Source: Candidatus Trichofilum aggregatum (GTDB lineage Bacteria > Chloroflexota > Anaerolineae > Promineifilales > Promineifilaceae). Taken from it: a stretch of 64,000 nt of DNA. Numbering within the stretch: the stretch's first letter is position 1; the number at the start of each line of letters is the position of its first letter. Location: positions 1 through 64,000 of the forward strand of contig JADJUV010000006.1 in the NCBI GenBank assembly GCA_016716885.1. The letters are read 5' to 3'. A program made the translations under genes and the position numbers. Below the pieces are notes generated by a model. It was not told where the DNA came from. It saw only the letters and a list, made by a program, of their open reading frames with translations, and searched no databases. Below are positions 54,469 to 64,000 of this stretch, piece by piece.

Positions 54469-56159
54469 GAATGGTTTCGAGATTGCAGGTTGACCGCTTT
54501 AGCAGGTGACCCGATAGCGGTCTCGCTTTTCCCCACTTCCCGCCGGGCCAGGGCCAGCGCCTCATCCACTGTCTTCACTTCCCCCACCGCCTGGGCCTCT
54601 TCGATGAGGCGTAGAAGTTGGCCGACCTGTGGGCCGGGGGGCAACGCTAATTCCTGCATCAGTTGATGCCCATTGAGGAGAGGCGGCGGGCTGATAGTGC
54701 GCTCTTGCTGATGGAAATAATGGTCGAGTAACCAGCTCACCAAAGCGCACAGTTTACGCCACGCGGCCGCGTCTCCTACCCCATCATACGTCGCCAGATG
54801 ATCAGCCAGGGAGAGCAGCAACACATCCAACCCATTGACACCCATGGCCTTGAAAAAGCGGTAAACAGCCCGCGGCGTCGGGGCATCCGACTGGATCAGG
54901 TGTAGCGGCCGCATGTGCCCGGCTACGATTTTTTGCACCTGTTGACCGGCTTCACGGCTCAGGCGCAACCGCGCCAGCACCGGGCCAGCATTCCTCGCCC
55001 CCACCTCATCGTGGTTAAAAAAACGAATCCGGCCCGAAGCATCCCGCGTTTGGGTGGCCCCTTTACCCACATCATGGAAGAGGGCACCCAGGCGTAACAC
55101 CGTCCACCCATTCACCCCCCCATCCAGGGGCCGGGCCAGATAATCGGCCAGTTGGGTGGCATACGGCGTCAGCGCTTTGGCCGCCGGGAGCAGATGGGAC
55201 TCAGTGACCGTTTGGCCCTGCACCCAGCCTTCCACCCGAGTGAGCCAGGCCAACACGCTGAAGGTATGGGCCAGAACCGGCTCGTGGTGGGGGGGCGATT
55301 GTTCGACTTCTTGCAGGGCGACCAGCTCTGGTAAGAGGACATTCATTAACCCCAATTGGTGCATTTGTTGGAGGGCCTGGTGCGGGGCGGGGGTGAGAAG
55401 GAGTTTGAGGAATTCATCGCGGCCGCGTTCGGCTGACACACGGCTGAGTTGGGGCGCGGCCGCGACAATGGCCTGCTCTGTCTCTGGTTCAATGGTGAAA
55501 CCCAGTTGTACCGCCTGCCGGATGGCCCGCAAGCCCCGCAACGGATCATCGCTGAGGGATGTCGGGCTGGCCTGCCGAATCAGCCGGGCCTGTAGATCGG
55601 CCTGACCCTGGCAAGGATCGATGAGGCTGGTGGTGCGGCTCGCGGCCGCGGGCAGGGCGATAGCGTTGATAGTGAAATCTCGCGCCCGCAAATCCGCCAG
55701 CAGATCGCCCCCACGGAAACAGGCTACATCCAGGTACGTATCCGGCAAAACGACCCGCCCCGTGTCCCGTTCTTCGTCCAGAGGGTAGGCAGGTTGGTGC
55801 AGCGCATTGCCTAGTTGAAAAGCAATAGCGATGCCTTTCTCCGGCACCACAAAATCCAGGTCGTAACTGACTCGCCCCAACAACGCATCACGCACGGCCC
55901 CACCCACCAGGTAGATGGGGGTTTCTAGTTGAGCCAGATGCGGCCGCAATGTTTCTAGCAACGGTGATAGGGGCAACGGCTCTCCCCCGGCTGGCTCCAC
56001 AAACTGAAGGGTGAATTTTTCTTTGGGACGATTGCGCCGGGCCATGCGTGCGGCCGCGTGCCCCGTCTGCCCCACCCCGGCCACCTGCCCCCGCACCAAA
56101 GCCACCCAGTTTCCCTGGTAAGGCGTCAAATCGGGGGTATCAGCAGGGGGGTTGGACAT
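54450..56159 (-). CDS. tRNA nucleotidyltransferase/poly(A) polymerase with HD domain
   Basis: 569 residues. The nucleotidyltransferase core has IYLVGGAVRDALLGR near 82, DLDFVV and RDFTINAIAL. The HD domain is present (LGALFHDVGKGATQTRD). It maintains tRNA 3' CCA ends, consistent with the four tRNA genes here lacking encoded CCA. The first ~55 residues (YQGNWVALVRGQVAGVGQTG) are an extra DUF5678-like domain, an unusual fusion. The 3' end overlaps the zinc-ribbon gene by 19 bp, convergent. The 5' end overlaps hpt by one base. Confidence 0.9.
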   Translation of the reverse strand: MSNPPADTPDLTPYQGNWVALVRGQVAGVGQTGHAAARMARRNRPKEKFTLQFVEPAGGEPLPLSPLLETLRPHLAQLETPIYLVGGAVRDALLGRVSYDLDFVVPEKGIAIAFQLGNALHQPAYPLDEERDTGRVVLPDTYLDVACFRGGDLLADLRARDFTINAIALPAAASRTTSLIDPCQGQADLQARLIRQASPTSLSDDPLRGLRAIRQAVQLGFTIEPETEQAIVAAAPQLSRVSAERGRDEFLKLLLTPAPHQALQQMHQLGLMNVLLPELVALQEVEQSPPHHEPVLAHTFSVLAWLTRVEGWVQGQTVTESHLLPAAKALTPYATQLADYLARPLDGGVNGWTVLRLGALFHDVGKGATQTRDASGRIRFFNHDEVGARNAGPVLARLRLSREAGQQVQKIVAGHMRPLHLIQSDAPTPRAVYRFFKAMGVNGLDVLLLSLADHLATYDGVGDAAAWRKLCALVSWLLDHYFHQQERTISPPPLLNGHQLMQELALPPGPQVGQLLRLIEEAQAVGEVKTVDEALALARREVGKSETAIGSPAKAVNLQSRNHSYTNTV

Positions 56160-56719
56160 CAGGTAAAAATTTCCGGTTTGAGTACGGCGATGTAGGGTAA
56201 GTTGCGGTATAGGTGGTCGTAATCCAGGCCATACCCCACCACAAACTCATCGGGGATATCAAAACCAATGTAATCTACGGGCACTTCGACTTCCCGGCGG
56301 GATGGTTTGTTGAGCAGGCTACAGATGCGTAACGAGGCCGGGCCACGCGCCAGCAAGGTGCGGTGCATGTAAGCAAGGGTGCGGCCGCTGTCAATAATAT
56401 CTTCGATGATCAAAACATCGCGGCCGCTGATATCTTCTTTGAGGTCCATGATGATTTGCACGGCGCCACTGCTTTTGGTGCCTGCCCCGTAGCTCGAAAC
56501 ACCCATGAAGTCTACTTGATGCGGCCGCGCCAAAGCCCGACTTAAATCGGCCAGGAAAATATAGGCCCCTTTCAACACACAAATCAAAAACAGGGTCTCT
56601 ACACCCTGATAATCAGCCTGGATGGTCGCCCCCAGCTCCTGAATACGCCGATGCAGTTCTGCTTCATCAATAAGGACATAGGCAATGTCATTCGTTAATT
56701 GCCGATCCGCCTGAGTCAT
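56159..56719 (-). CDS. hpt: Hypoxanthine phosphoribosyltransferase
   Basis: 186 residues, usual length. The PRPP-binding loop VLIIEDIIDSGRTLAYM near 100 and the flexible loop VDFMGVSSYGAGTKSSG are typical. It salvages hypoxanthine (and often guanine) to the nucleotide. Operon with the CCA-adding gene (one-base overlap). A GTCAGC repeat spacer separates it from tdk. Confidence 0.95.
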   Translation of the reverse strand: MTQADRQLTNDIAYVLIDEAELHRRIQELGATIQADYQGVETLFLICVLKGAYIFLADLSRALARPHQVDFMGVSSYGAGTKSSGAVQIIMDLKEDISGRDVLIIEDIIDSGRTLAYMHRTLLARGPASLRICSLLNKPSRREVEVPVDYIGFDIPDEFVVGYGLDYDHLYRNLPYIAVLKPEIFT

Positions 56720-56740
56720 CTTTTTCTCCCGTAAAATAGC

Positions 56741-56821
56741 TGGTCAGCAGGTCAGCAGGTCAGCTAAGAAGCATTTCAGCAGGTCAGCCAAGAAGCTGAC
56801 TAGCTGACTAGCTGACTAGCT
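56741..56821. repeat. GTCAGC short tandem repeat
   Basis: GGTCAGCAGGTCAGCAGGTC, then TTTCAGCAGGTCAGCC and three CTGACTAG units; same class as 50087-50132 and 57418-57480. Confidence 0.75.
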
Positions 56822-57392
56822 AACCCTGCCGTACTTCGTGGCAATGGCGGCAACGTGCTTCGTACACTTCGGCCGCGCCAACCAAAACAACCGGATCGTT
56901 GTAAGCCGCCGGTTCACCGTTAATAAGCCGTTGGGTACGGGCGGCACTTTCGCCACATATCACACAAATAGCCTGAAGTTTGTCTACCTCTTCGGCGCGA
57001 GCCATCAGTTGGGGAATAGGGCCAAACGGTTCACCACGAAAGTCCGTGTCCAGGCCAGCACAGATGACCCGAATGCCCTCGTCGGCCATTCGGTTACAGA
57101 TGGCAATGATAGCTGAGTCAAAGAATTGGACTTCATCAATGGCGACAACGGTTGTTTGCGGCCGCAACAAGGGCAAAATGTCTGCGGCCGCGGCCACGGG
57201 CACGGCTTCCACCGTTAGTCCATTATGGGATGTCACTCGTTCAATCCCATAACGCACATCAATCTGAGGCTTAAACACCTGCACTGTCTGTTTGGCGATG
57301 ATGGCCCGCCGCACCCGGCGAATCAACTCCTCTGTTTTACCGCTAAACATGCTACCACAAATCAATTCCACACGCCCCCGCGAATGTTTCAT
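56820..57392 (-). CDS. tdk: Thymidine kinase (type II, TK1-like)
   Basis: 190 residues. P-loop [15 protein letters not shown] at 12-26, Walker B-like [11 protein letters not shown] near 85, lasso-domain zinc ligands CVICGE and CRHCHE near 140 and 180. Salvages thymidine to dTMP. Start preceded by GAAAACAAGG-type RBS. Pairs functionally with hpt as nucleotide salvage. Confidence 0.95.
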   Translation of the reverse strand: MKHSRGRVELICGSMFSGKTEELIRRVRRAIIAKQTVQVFKPQIDVRYGIERVTSHNGLTVEAVPVAAAADILPLLRPQTTVVAIDEVQFFDSAIIAICNRMADEGIRVICAGLDTDFRGEPFGPIPQLMARAEEVDKLQAICVICGESAARTQRLINGEPAAYNDPVVLVGAAEVYEARCRHCHEVRQG

Positions 57393-57918
57393 AACCTTGT
57401 TTTCTCCTAGAGAACAGCTTGTCAGCCGTCAGCCTATCAGCCAGACAGGGGAAAAGTTGTGGCTGATAGGCTGCTGGCAAAAAATTAAATGAGTTTGGGA
57501 GAATTCAGGGGCTGACAGTATGTCCGGGGTAAGAGAAAACAACAAGTTCCCGGCAAATTTAACCCGGCATGCCGGAAAAGTGAGTCTATCCGCCTGATCC
57601 CATAACTGGGTAGAGGGCGTATCACTCATCAACAAGAGGAGTGGGTTCTAGCTTCTGAGCGTTGTGATTGTTCGCCTCTATGCCCGACATTTTAGCACAG
57701 CGGCCGCGAAAAATCGTCTTTTGTCATAGGGTGAAATGGGTGTGCGGCCGCACGCCTGGCGCTCTGGAGCCACAAAACCCCTTCCCGGCGGGAAGGAAAA
57801 CCGCGCCCAAAAACGTTCCCCACCCCTGGGGGCGGGGTTAAAAATAAGTTCCACCAGACCTGACAGGTTTCCGAAAACCTGCCAGGTCTAAACCAGGAAA
57901 TTATTCTTAGATGCTCAC
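57393..57918. repeat. 526-bp spacer with several repeats
   Basis: Contains GTCAGC units with an inverted pair (CAGCCTATCAGCC/GGCTGATAGGCTG, 57430-57472), two GCGGCCGC sites (57701, 57743), a fragment of the MITE-like core (57768-57848: CCTTCCCGGCGGGAAGG, CCGCGCCC) and a near-perfect hairpin AGACCTGACAGGTTT/AAACCTGCCAGGTCT at 57856-57889. The open frame 57429-57635 overlaps these repeats and is not believed. Confidence 0.7.
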
Positions 57919-58107
57919 CTAGTACACGGCGTATCCGTAACTTTCTTCGCTAATCGTCTCGAGATAAAGGGCAACGGCTTCCCAAATATCCGGCAACACT
58001 TCGTCAAGATAATCATCGTGTGGTTGACTCCCTTCTAATTCAGGTACACCGATGTAATACTCATTTTCGAATTGGTCTTCCACGATAACGGTTGTCAGGT
58101 AGGTCAT
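57919..58107 (-). CDS. HicB-like antitoxin-fold protein (orphan)
   Basis: 62 residues from the ATG at 58107 with GGGG seven bases upstream. Its pattern, EDQFENEYYIGVPELEGSQP then DEVLPDIWEAVALYLET, matches the HicB N-terminal fold (UPF0150). The HicB DNA-binding tail is missing and no HicA toxin gene is next to it, so it may be an orphan regulator or a remnant. Confidence 0.65.
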   Translation of the reverse strand: MTYLTTVIVEDQFENEYYIGVPELEGSQPHDDYLDEVLPDIWEAVALYLETISEESYGYAVY

Positions 58108-58223
58108 GTTTTTTCCCCATAGGCTCAAACAACGGAATGAAACAAACTGGTTTAATAATTGTTATGCCCTTTTGGGGGAATTTCTTACGAATTTGGGAAA
58201 AGAGAAAATAATGCGCGGCCGCG

Positions 58224-60506
58224 TTGCCCATCATAGCCCAGCCCGCGGCCGCAAAATCGGTATTTTCATCCCGCCTGACTTATACTTACCTCCCCCAAAC
58301 CCGTATCTTCAACCTGCTCCTACAAAATAGTTATTACGCCTTTCAGGTAGATTCCACCGACCGGCTGATCCATCTGGGTTGGGGCCTGCGGCCAGCCGAT
58401 GCCCAGGCTACCGATGTTATTTCCGGCCAACAGCCCCTGGAAAACAACGACCTGCTCTGGAGTTTCATAACCCAATTCCGCCCCGACGAAATCCTCACCT
58501 TTGGGGATGTGACATCCTATCAGGTTACGCTCAAAGCCAGTTTCCCCTCATTGCCCCAACCGCTGGCCGAGGGTGAGGCCCGGCACTTGCCACTCCGTGA
58601 TTTGCGCCTGCGTTATGTCGGCCATGAAATTGTCACCGATGCCCAACCGGGTTTGGCACCGGCCCACGGCCTGCCCACCCAGGTGACCACCGCCCGCGAA
58701 ACGCTCCGTGTCATTCTGTGTGATCCGGGGCAACCATTCCAGGTCATCGCCTGCTACCGGCTCACACCAGAGCATGACATCATTGAACGATGGTTGGAAT
58801 TGGAAAACCTGGGCCTGGAAACGGTGACGCTTGATGTGTGTCACTTTGCTTCGTTGCATCTGCCCAATGGCACCACCGAATTAACGGCTGTGTCTGGTAC
58901 GTGGGCCAGGGAGTTTACGACGGAGCGGCGACGCCTGGCGCTGGGCACACAGGTGATTGAAAGCCGGAATTTGCAGACCGGACACAACACCAACCCTTTC
59001 TTTTTGCTGAACCAACCAGGGCAGGCGTGGGAAGAAGGGGGAACGGTTTATTTTGGCGCCCTGGCCTATAGCGGCAGTTGGCAGCTCAGTTTTGAGCAGT
59101 TACCGACCTGGCATCTTCGGGTTCACGGGGGCTACAACCCATTCGATTTTCAGTTGGCTTTGGCTCCCGGAGAACGGCACAAAACTCCGGCGTTTGTCTC
59201 AGGTGTGAGTGGAAATGGATGGGGGGGAGCCAGTCGCCGTTTACACGCTTTTGCTCAGGAGCGGGTGTTGCCCCATGGGCCGCAAGCTCCTTTGTGGCGG
59301 CCCGTGTTGTACAACAGTTGGGAAGCGACTTACTTTAATTTGAGCCTGGAGAATCAGCAAGAGCTGGCCCGGAAAGCGGCCGCAATCGGGGTCGAGTTAT
59401 TCTGTGTAGATGATGGCTGGTTTGGCGGGCGGCGGCATGATCGGGCCGGGCTGGGGGATTGGGTGGTTAGCCCGGATGTGTTCCCCAATGGCCTGGAAGA
59501 ACTGGTGGCCGAAGTCCACCGCCTGGGTATGAAGTTTGGCCTGTGGGTGGAGCCAGAGATGATCAACCCGGACTCGGACCTGTACCGACAACATCCTGAG
59601 TGGGTGCTCCATTTCCCGTCGCGGCCGCGCACCGAGTCCCGCAATCAGCTTATCCTGGACTTTGGCCGAGACGAAGTCGTCGCCCACATCTTCGCCCTAC
59701 TGGATGAGCTGGTCAGCCGTTACGACGTGGCCTTTTTCAAATGGGATATGAACCGGCTGGCCACCGAACCAGGTTCGGTCGTGGGCCAGGCCATCTGGCG
59801 CAAACACGTCGAAGGAGTCTACCAGCTCATGGATCGCCTACGCCAAAAACACCCTGGTTTAGACATCCAAAGCTGTTCGGGTGGGGGCGGCCGCATTGAT
59901 TTGGGTATCCTGGGGCGCACCGATCAGGTGTGGGTCAGCGACAACACCGACGCCTTTGACCGCACCCGCATCCAGGAAGGCTTTAGTCTGGCCTACCCGG
60001 CGCGGGCCATGGAAGCCTGGGTCACTCACGAGCATAACCACCTCACCCAACGCGTCACACCGTTGAGCCTGCGTTTTGATGTTGCCATGCGGGGTGTCCT
60101 GGGTATTGGCTCTAGCTTAAACGAGTTAAGCGAGGCAGAATTAAAGCAATACGCCAACACCATTGCCTTTTATAAACAGATACGTCCTGTGATTCAGTCA
60201 GGTGATCTTTATCGTCTGCAACGGCTAGAAGAATATGGCGCTTCCGTACTTGAATATGTGTTGGCCGATGGCCGCGAAGCGGTCTATTCGTTGGTCATTC
60301 ATAACCATCAGGTCGGCAGTTTCCGGCCCAACCCACCGCTGATTGGTTTACACGCGGGGACCAGTTACGCCGTATTTGATCGGCGTGGCAACGAACTTTA
60401 CCGGGCCACCGGTTATGAATTGATGACATTGGGCATTCCCCGAGAAGCCAATGAATTTGTGGGCTACAGCCGCACGTTGCATATCAAACAGATGGGCAAG
60501 GATTGA
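58224..60506 (+). CDS. GH36 alpha-galactosidase
   Basis: About 760 residues from a TTG at 58224; the first ~35 residues fit poorly, and the frame clearly matches the family from about TRIFNLLLQNSYYAFQVD (58302) on, so the true start is uncertain. Beta-sandwich N-domain, then the TIM barrel: VDDGWFGGRRHDRAGLGDW, GLWVEPEMINPDSDLY, nucleophile in FFKWDMNR, acid/base region CSGGGGRIDLG and VSDNTDAFDR. Cleaves alpha-galactosides such as raffinose or melibiose; no signal peptide is seen. First gene of a galactose operon. Confidence 0.9.
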   Translation: MPIIAQPAAAKSVFSSRLTYTYLPQTRIFNLLLQNSYYAFQVDSTDRLIHLGWGLRPADAQATDVISGQQPLENNDLLWSFITQFRPDEILTFGDVTSYQVTLKASFPSLPQPLAEGEARHLPLRDLRLRYVGHEIVTDAQPGLAPAHGLPTQVTTARETLRVILCDPGQPFQVIACYRLTPEHDIIERWLELENLGLETVTLDVCHFASLHLPNGTTELTAVSGTWAREFTTERRRLALGTQVIESRNLQTGHNTNPFFLLNQPGQAWEEGGTVYFGALAYSGSWQLSFEQLPTWHLRVHGGYNPFDFQLALAPGERHKTPAFVSGVSGNGWGGASRRLHAFAQERVLPHGPQAPLWRPVLYNSWEATYFNLSLENQQELARKAAAIGVELFCVDDGWFGGRRHDRAGLGDWVVSPDVFPNGLEELVAEVHRLGMKFGLWVEPEMINPDSDLYRQHPEWVLHFPSRPRTESRNQLILDFGRDEVVAHIFALLDELVSRYDVAFFKWDMNRLATEPGSVVGQAIWRKHVEGVYQLMDRLRQKHPGLDIQSCSGGGGRIDLGILGRTDQVWVSDNTDAFDRTRIQEGFSLAYPARAMEAWVTHEHNHLTQRVTPLSLRFDVAMRGVLGIGSSLNELSEAELKQYANTIAFYKQIRPVIQSGDLYRLQRLEEYGASVLEYVLADGREAVYSLVIHNHQVGSFRPNPPLIGLHAGTSYAVFDRRGNELYRATGYELMTLGIPREANEFVGYSRTLHIKQMGKD

Positions 60507-60560
60507 CGAAGGGCCAAAAAAGGGCGAATTTAGGGTTATTGGTGGTGGCTCCTTCGTTAA

Positions 60561-61661
<1,101 letters not shown>

Positions 61662-61721
61662 AGGGAAGATGGCCGGGTGAAGAGTTCTTACGCGTTCCAG
61701 GTTTAAGGATTAGGATGGACT

Positions 61722-62870
61722 ATGGATATGAAAGAGCGAGTGTTGATGGCGTTTGAGGAGCAGTTTGGGGCGCGGCCGCATTATATGGTGCGTGGGCCGG
61801 GTCGGGTGAACCTCATCGGGGAGCATACGGATTATAACGATGGGTTTGTGATGCCTATGGCGATTGACCGGGCGGTATGGATAGCGTTGCGGCCGCGGGC
61901 CGATCACCTCGTTACCCTTACCTCATTAGACATGGGCGAAACCATCACCTTCGCCCTGGACAACATCCAGCACAACCAGCCAACCTGGATCGAGTACGTG
62001 AAGGGGGTAGCCTGGGCCTTGCAGGGCCAGGGGTACAGCCTGGGTGGTTGGGAGGGGGTGATGGCGGGTGATGTGCCCATTGGGGCCGGGTTGTCATCCT
62101 CGGCGGCGGTGGAGATGGCGGCGGCGCGGGCTTTTATGGCGGTGGGTGATCAGCCCTGGCAACCGGCAACTATGGCCCGCGTCGGGCAACAGGCGGAAAA
62201 CCAATGGATGGGGGTTAATTCCGGCATCATGGATCAGATGATTTCGGCGGCGGGGCAGGCAGGTCATGCGCTGCTGATTGATTGCCGTAGCCTGGAGACA
62301 GAGGCTGTGCCGTTGCCACCCCAGACGGTGGTCGTCATTTTGGACACCAGTACCCGGCGTGGCCTGGTAGATTCGGCTTATAACGAACGGCGGGCGCAAT
62401 GTGACGCGGCCGCGGCCTATTTCGGCGTCTCCGCCTTGCGGGATGTAGACATGGGCCAGTTTCAGGCGCAGGCTGAGGGGCTAGACGAGCTAACACGCCG
62501 CCGGGCGCAGCATGTCATCAGCGAAAATGAGCGGGTGCTGGCGGCGCAAAAAGCCATGCGGGATGGTGATGCGGTTCGCTTGGGGCAGTTGATGAATAAG
62601 AGCCATACCAGTTTGCGCGATGATTTTGAGGTGTCCAGCCCAGCCTTGAATACAATTGTTGACATTGCTCAGACCCAGCCTGGTTGTTTTGGGGCGCGGA
62701 TGACGGGGGCCGGGTTTGGCGGTTGTGCCGTGGCGTTGGTGGGCGGGGATGCGGCCGCGGCCTTTGTTGCCACCGTCGCTCAAGCGTATCAGCAAGCCAC
62801 GGGCTTGACCCCCAACCTCTACGTCTGCCAGGCCACAGCCGGGGCAGAACTCATCAGGCTGTGGCCTTAG
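61722..62870 (+). CDS. galK: Galactokinase
   Basis: 382 residues. GHMP kinase: RVNLIGEHTDYNDGFVMPMA near 30 (galactokinase signature), the P-loop PIGAGLSSSAAVEMA near 115, and GARMTGAGFGGCAVAL near 325. Phosphorylates galactose from the GH36 enzyme for GalT. RBS AGGATGG. Base use before the octamer at 61888 is strongly G-rich and turns C-rich after it. Confidence 0.95.
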   Translation: MDMKERVLMAFEEQFGARPHYMVRGPGRVNLIGEHTDYNDGFVMPMAIDRAVWIALRPRADHLVTLTSLDMGETITFALDNIQHNQPTWIEYVKGVAWALQGQGYSLGGWEGVMAGDVPIGAGLSSSAAVEMAAARAFMAVGDQPWQPATMARVGQQAENQWMGVNSGIMDQMISAAGQAGHALLIDCRSLETEAVPLPPQTVVVILDTSTRRGLVDSAYNERRAQCDAAAAYFGVSALRDVDMGQFQAQAEGLDELTRRRAQHVISENERVLAAQKAMRDGDAVRLGQLMNKSHTSLRDDFEVSSPALNTIVDIAQTQPGCFGARMTGAGFGGCAVALVGGDAAAAFVATVAQAYQQATGLTPNLYVCQATAGAELIRLWP

Positions 62871-62900
62871 TAATTGTTCGGAATTAACTTAGCGGTTTTT

Positions 62901-62933
62901 AGATTGCGGCAGTCTTGAAGACTGCCGCAATCT
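62901..62933. repeat. Perfect 16-bp inverted repeat
   Basis: AGATTGCGGCAGTCTT and its exact complement around a single G, 31 bp after galK. No T tract on either side. Related in layout to 6200-6232. Confidence 0.75.
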
Positions 62934-62962
62934 AGCGAACTTATTCACGAACGATTACTTAG

Positions 62963-63201
62963 GATCAAGAATTAAATAACCCACAAAACTGAGACAACAG
63001 GCTCATACAGCTTTACCTAAGCCCTTCGTCAATTGAGTCGGAAGACCCATCCCCCTAACGATTCCCGGTGGGAAGGGGGAACCTTAGCGGCGCGGTTTTC
63101 CGGCGACAAACCGAGGGTGAAGCAGGTCATAAAAACGTCGGTTTGACTTTCGTCATGGGGGTCTCGTCCCCAGTCTCTTGTAAGTTATTTAATTCTCATT
63201 C
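62963..63201 (-). mobile_element. MITE-like element, copy 2 (inverted)
   Basis: A 239-bp non-coding element bounded by GATCAAGAATTAAATAAC and GTTATTTAATTCTCATTC. It is flanked by CTTAG on both sides (62958-62962, 63202-63206), a possible 5-bp target duplication. It shares with copy 1 the blocks GGGGACGAGAC, GACGAAAGTCA, ACGTTTTTATGACC, CCTCGGTTTGTCGCC, GATGGGTCTTCCGACTCAAT and AGGTAAAGCTG. No open frame. Confidence 0.75.
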
Positions 63202-63280
63202 CTTAGTTCCATGATTGGCATTGTGGGGCAATTTTGGCAGGTAAGGGGTGGGTTGTTATAATCGCTTTGTGGGTAAGGTA

Positions 63281-63763
63281 ATGAACGTTAATAATCTGGT
63301 GGATGATGAGGCGTGGATGCGGCTGGCGTTAGAGCAGGCCCGGCACGCGGCCGCGTTGGATGAAGTACCGGTTGGCGCGGTGGCAGTATGGCAGGGGCAG
63401 GTCATCGGCGCGGGCTATAACCGCAAAGAGAGTGACCAGGACCCCACCGCCCATGCTGAGATCATGGCGCTAAAAGAAGCGGCCGCGTTTCGGCAAAATT
63501 GGCGGCTCATCGGTGTGACCCTTTACTGCACCTTAGAACCGTGCCCGATGTGTGCCGGGGCCATGATTCAGGCGCGGTTAGGGCGGCTGGTTTACGGGGC
63601 CAAAGATACCCGCTTTGGCGCGGATGGCTCAGTGGTCAGTATTTTGCGTGACCAACCCTTTAACCACCAGTTTGATATTACGACGGGCGTGCTGGAAGCG
63701 GATGCGGCCGCGCTCCTGCAAACGTTCTTTCAAAAATTACGCCAAAAAGATTCAGATGAATGA
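63281..63763 (+). CDS. tadA: tRNA adenosine(34) deaminase TadA
   Basis: 160 residues from the ATG at 63281; the frame opens at 63248 without support. Active site: TAHAEIMAL (proton-shuttle Glu) and the zinc motif LEPCPMCAGAM, with GAKDTRFGADGSVVS typical of TadA. Edits A34 to inosine in tRNA-Arg. It is followed by tRNA-Ser. Three octamer sites in 480 bp. Confidence 0.95.
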   Translation: MNVNNLVDDEAWMRLALEQARHAAALDEVPVGAVAVWQGQVIGAGYNRKESDQDPTAHAEIMALKEAAAFRQNWRLIGVTLYCTLEPCPMCAGAMIQARLGRLVYGAKDTRFGADGSVVSILRDQPFNHQFDITTGVLEADAAALLQTFFQKLRQKDSDE

Positions 63764-63809
63764 CGTGAGAACTGAGTTCCCACGAGTTCCCTGAGTTCCT
63801 ACAAGATGA

Positions 63810-63896
63810 GGAGAGGTGCCAGAGTGGTTGAATGGGGCGCTCTCGAAAAGCGTTGTGGTCGTGAGATCACCGTGGGTTCGAATCCCACCCTCTCCG
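63810..63896 (+). tRNA. tRNA-Ser (CGA)
   Basis: 87 bases with a long variable arm. Acceptor GGAGAGG/CCTCTCC, discriminator G, anticodon loop CTCGAAA (anticodon CGA), T loop TTCGAAT. No encoded CCA. Confidence 0.95.
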
Positions 63897-63901
63897 CTCC
63901 C

Positions 63902-63935
63902 AAAGGGCAGTCAGAAATGGCTGTCCTTTTTTGTT
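63902..63935 (+). terminator. Terminator of tRNA-Ser
   Basis: AAAGGGCAGTCA, GAAA loop, TGGCTGTCCTTT, then a T run. Confidence 0.85.
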
Positions 63936-64000
63936 TTATAGCTCCCCTCAAGGCATTTCCTAAAATCCACACAACCTCTATAATCCCTGCAACCGTACAG

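Noticed and set aside
57429..57635. 68-residue minus-strand frame
   Set aside because: Consists largely of GTCAGC-type repeat sequence and lacks an RBS.
62901..62933. Rho-independent terminator of the gal operon
   Set aside because: The stem is perfect but no T run follows on either strand; listed as a repeat.

Overview
The window looks like a chromosomal segment of a Chloroflexota bacterium, probably an Anaerolineae-like lineage. Supporting this are lipoproteins with Pro/Thr-rich linkers after the lipobox, a TMTC-type TPR membrane protein, VanW and YkuD cell-wall proteins, LuxR-type ATPase regulators, an FG-GAP/ASPIC surface protein, and spacers packed with short repeats. I see no rRNA, CRISPR, phage or plasmid genes. 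The assignment is an inference from gene content.

Layout. 0-8 kb: small membrane protein, phosphohexomutase, glycerate kinase, a solute-binding lipoprotein, DUF4126, two small membrane proteins (one of 45 aa with a CCCC motif) and DUF2085. 8.1-8.55 kb: tRNA-Phe, tRNA-Gly and tRNA-Cys with a consensus promoter. 8.6-11.4 kb: an Fe3+-type ABC ATPase divergent from a DtxR/MntR regulator, then an NrtR-like Nudix regulator. 11.5-16.2 kb: tandem CpaB/SAF proteins, a DivIC/FtsB-like protein and an M1 peptidase lipoprotein. 16.3-21 kb: MEMO-family protein, HTH protein, ftsZ and a LysM/L,D-transpeptidase. 21.06-26.83 kb: an island of mostly frame-disrupted genes bracketed by two copies of the 3' end of the transpeptidase gene. 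27-43.5 kb: surface protein, TMTC-like protein, FG-GAP protein, SbcC, VanW protein, phospholipase D-like protein and an ABC exporter. 44-50 kb: ECF sigma factor and partner membrane protein, metalloprotease lipoprotein, and a pseudokinase-FGE fusion. 50.7-58 kb: DUF3253, HIT protein, tmRNA, methyltransferase, zinc-ribbon array, CCA-adding enzyme, hpt, tdk and an orphan HicB-like protein. 58.2-62.9 kb: galactose operon (GH36, galT, galK). The window ends with tadA and tRNA-Ser.

The most striking signal is not a gene. The palindrome GCGGCCGC occurs about 115 times (one per ~550 bp; about two or three expected by chance), mostly inside coding sequence and in all reading frames. At many sites the strand composition flips: G/T-rich on the 5' side and C/A-rich on the 3' side, which is the same on both strands because the site is palindromic. 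This resembles the cyanobacterial HIP1 octamer, but with a compositional polarity I do not recognise from HIP1. The foreign-looking island is poor in sites, and its site at 22472 shows no flip.

Several reading-frame breaks elsewhere are restored by adding one base to a homopolymer run, so they may be sequence errors and should not be read as decay without checking reads.
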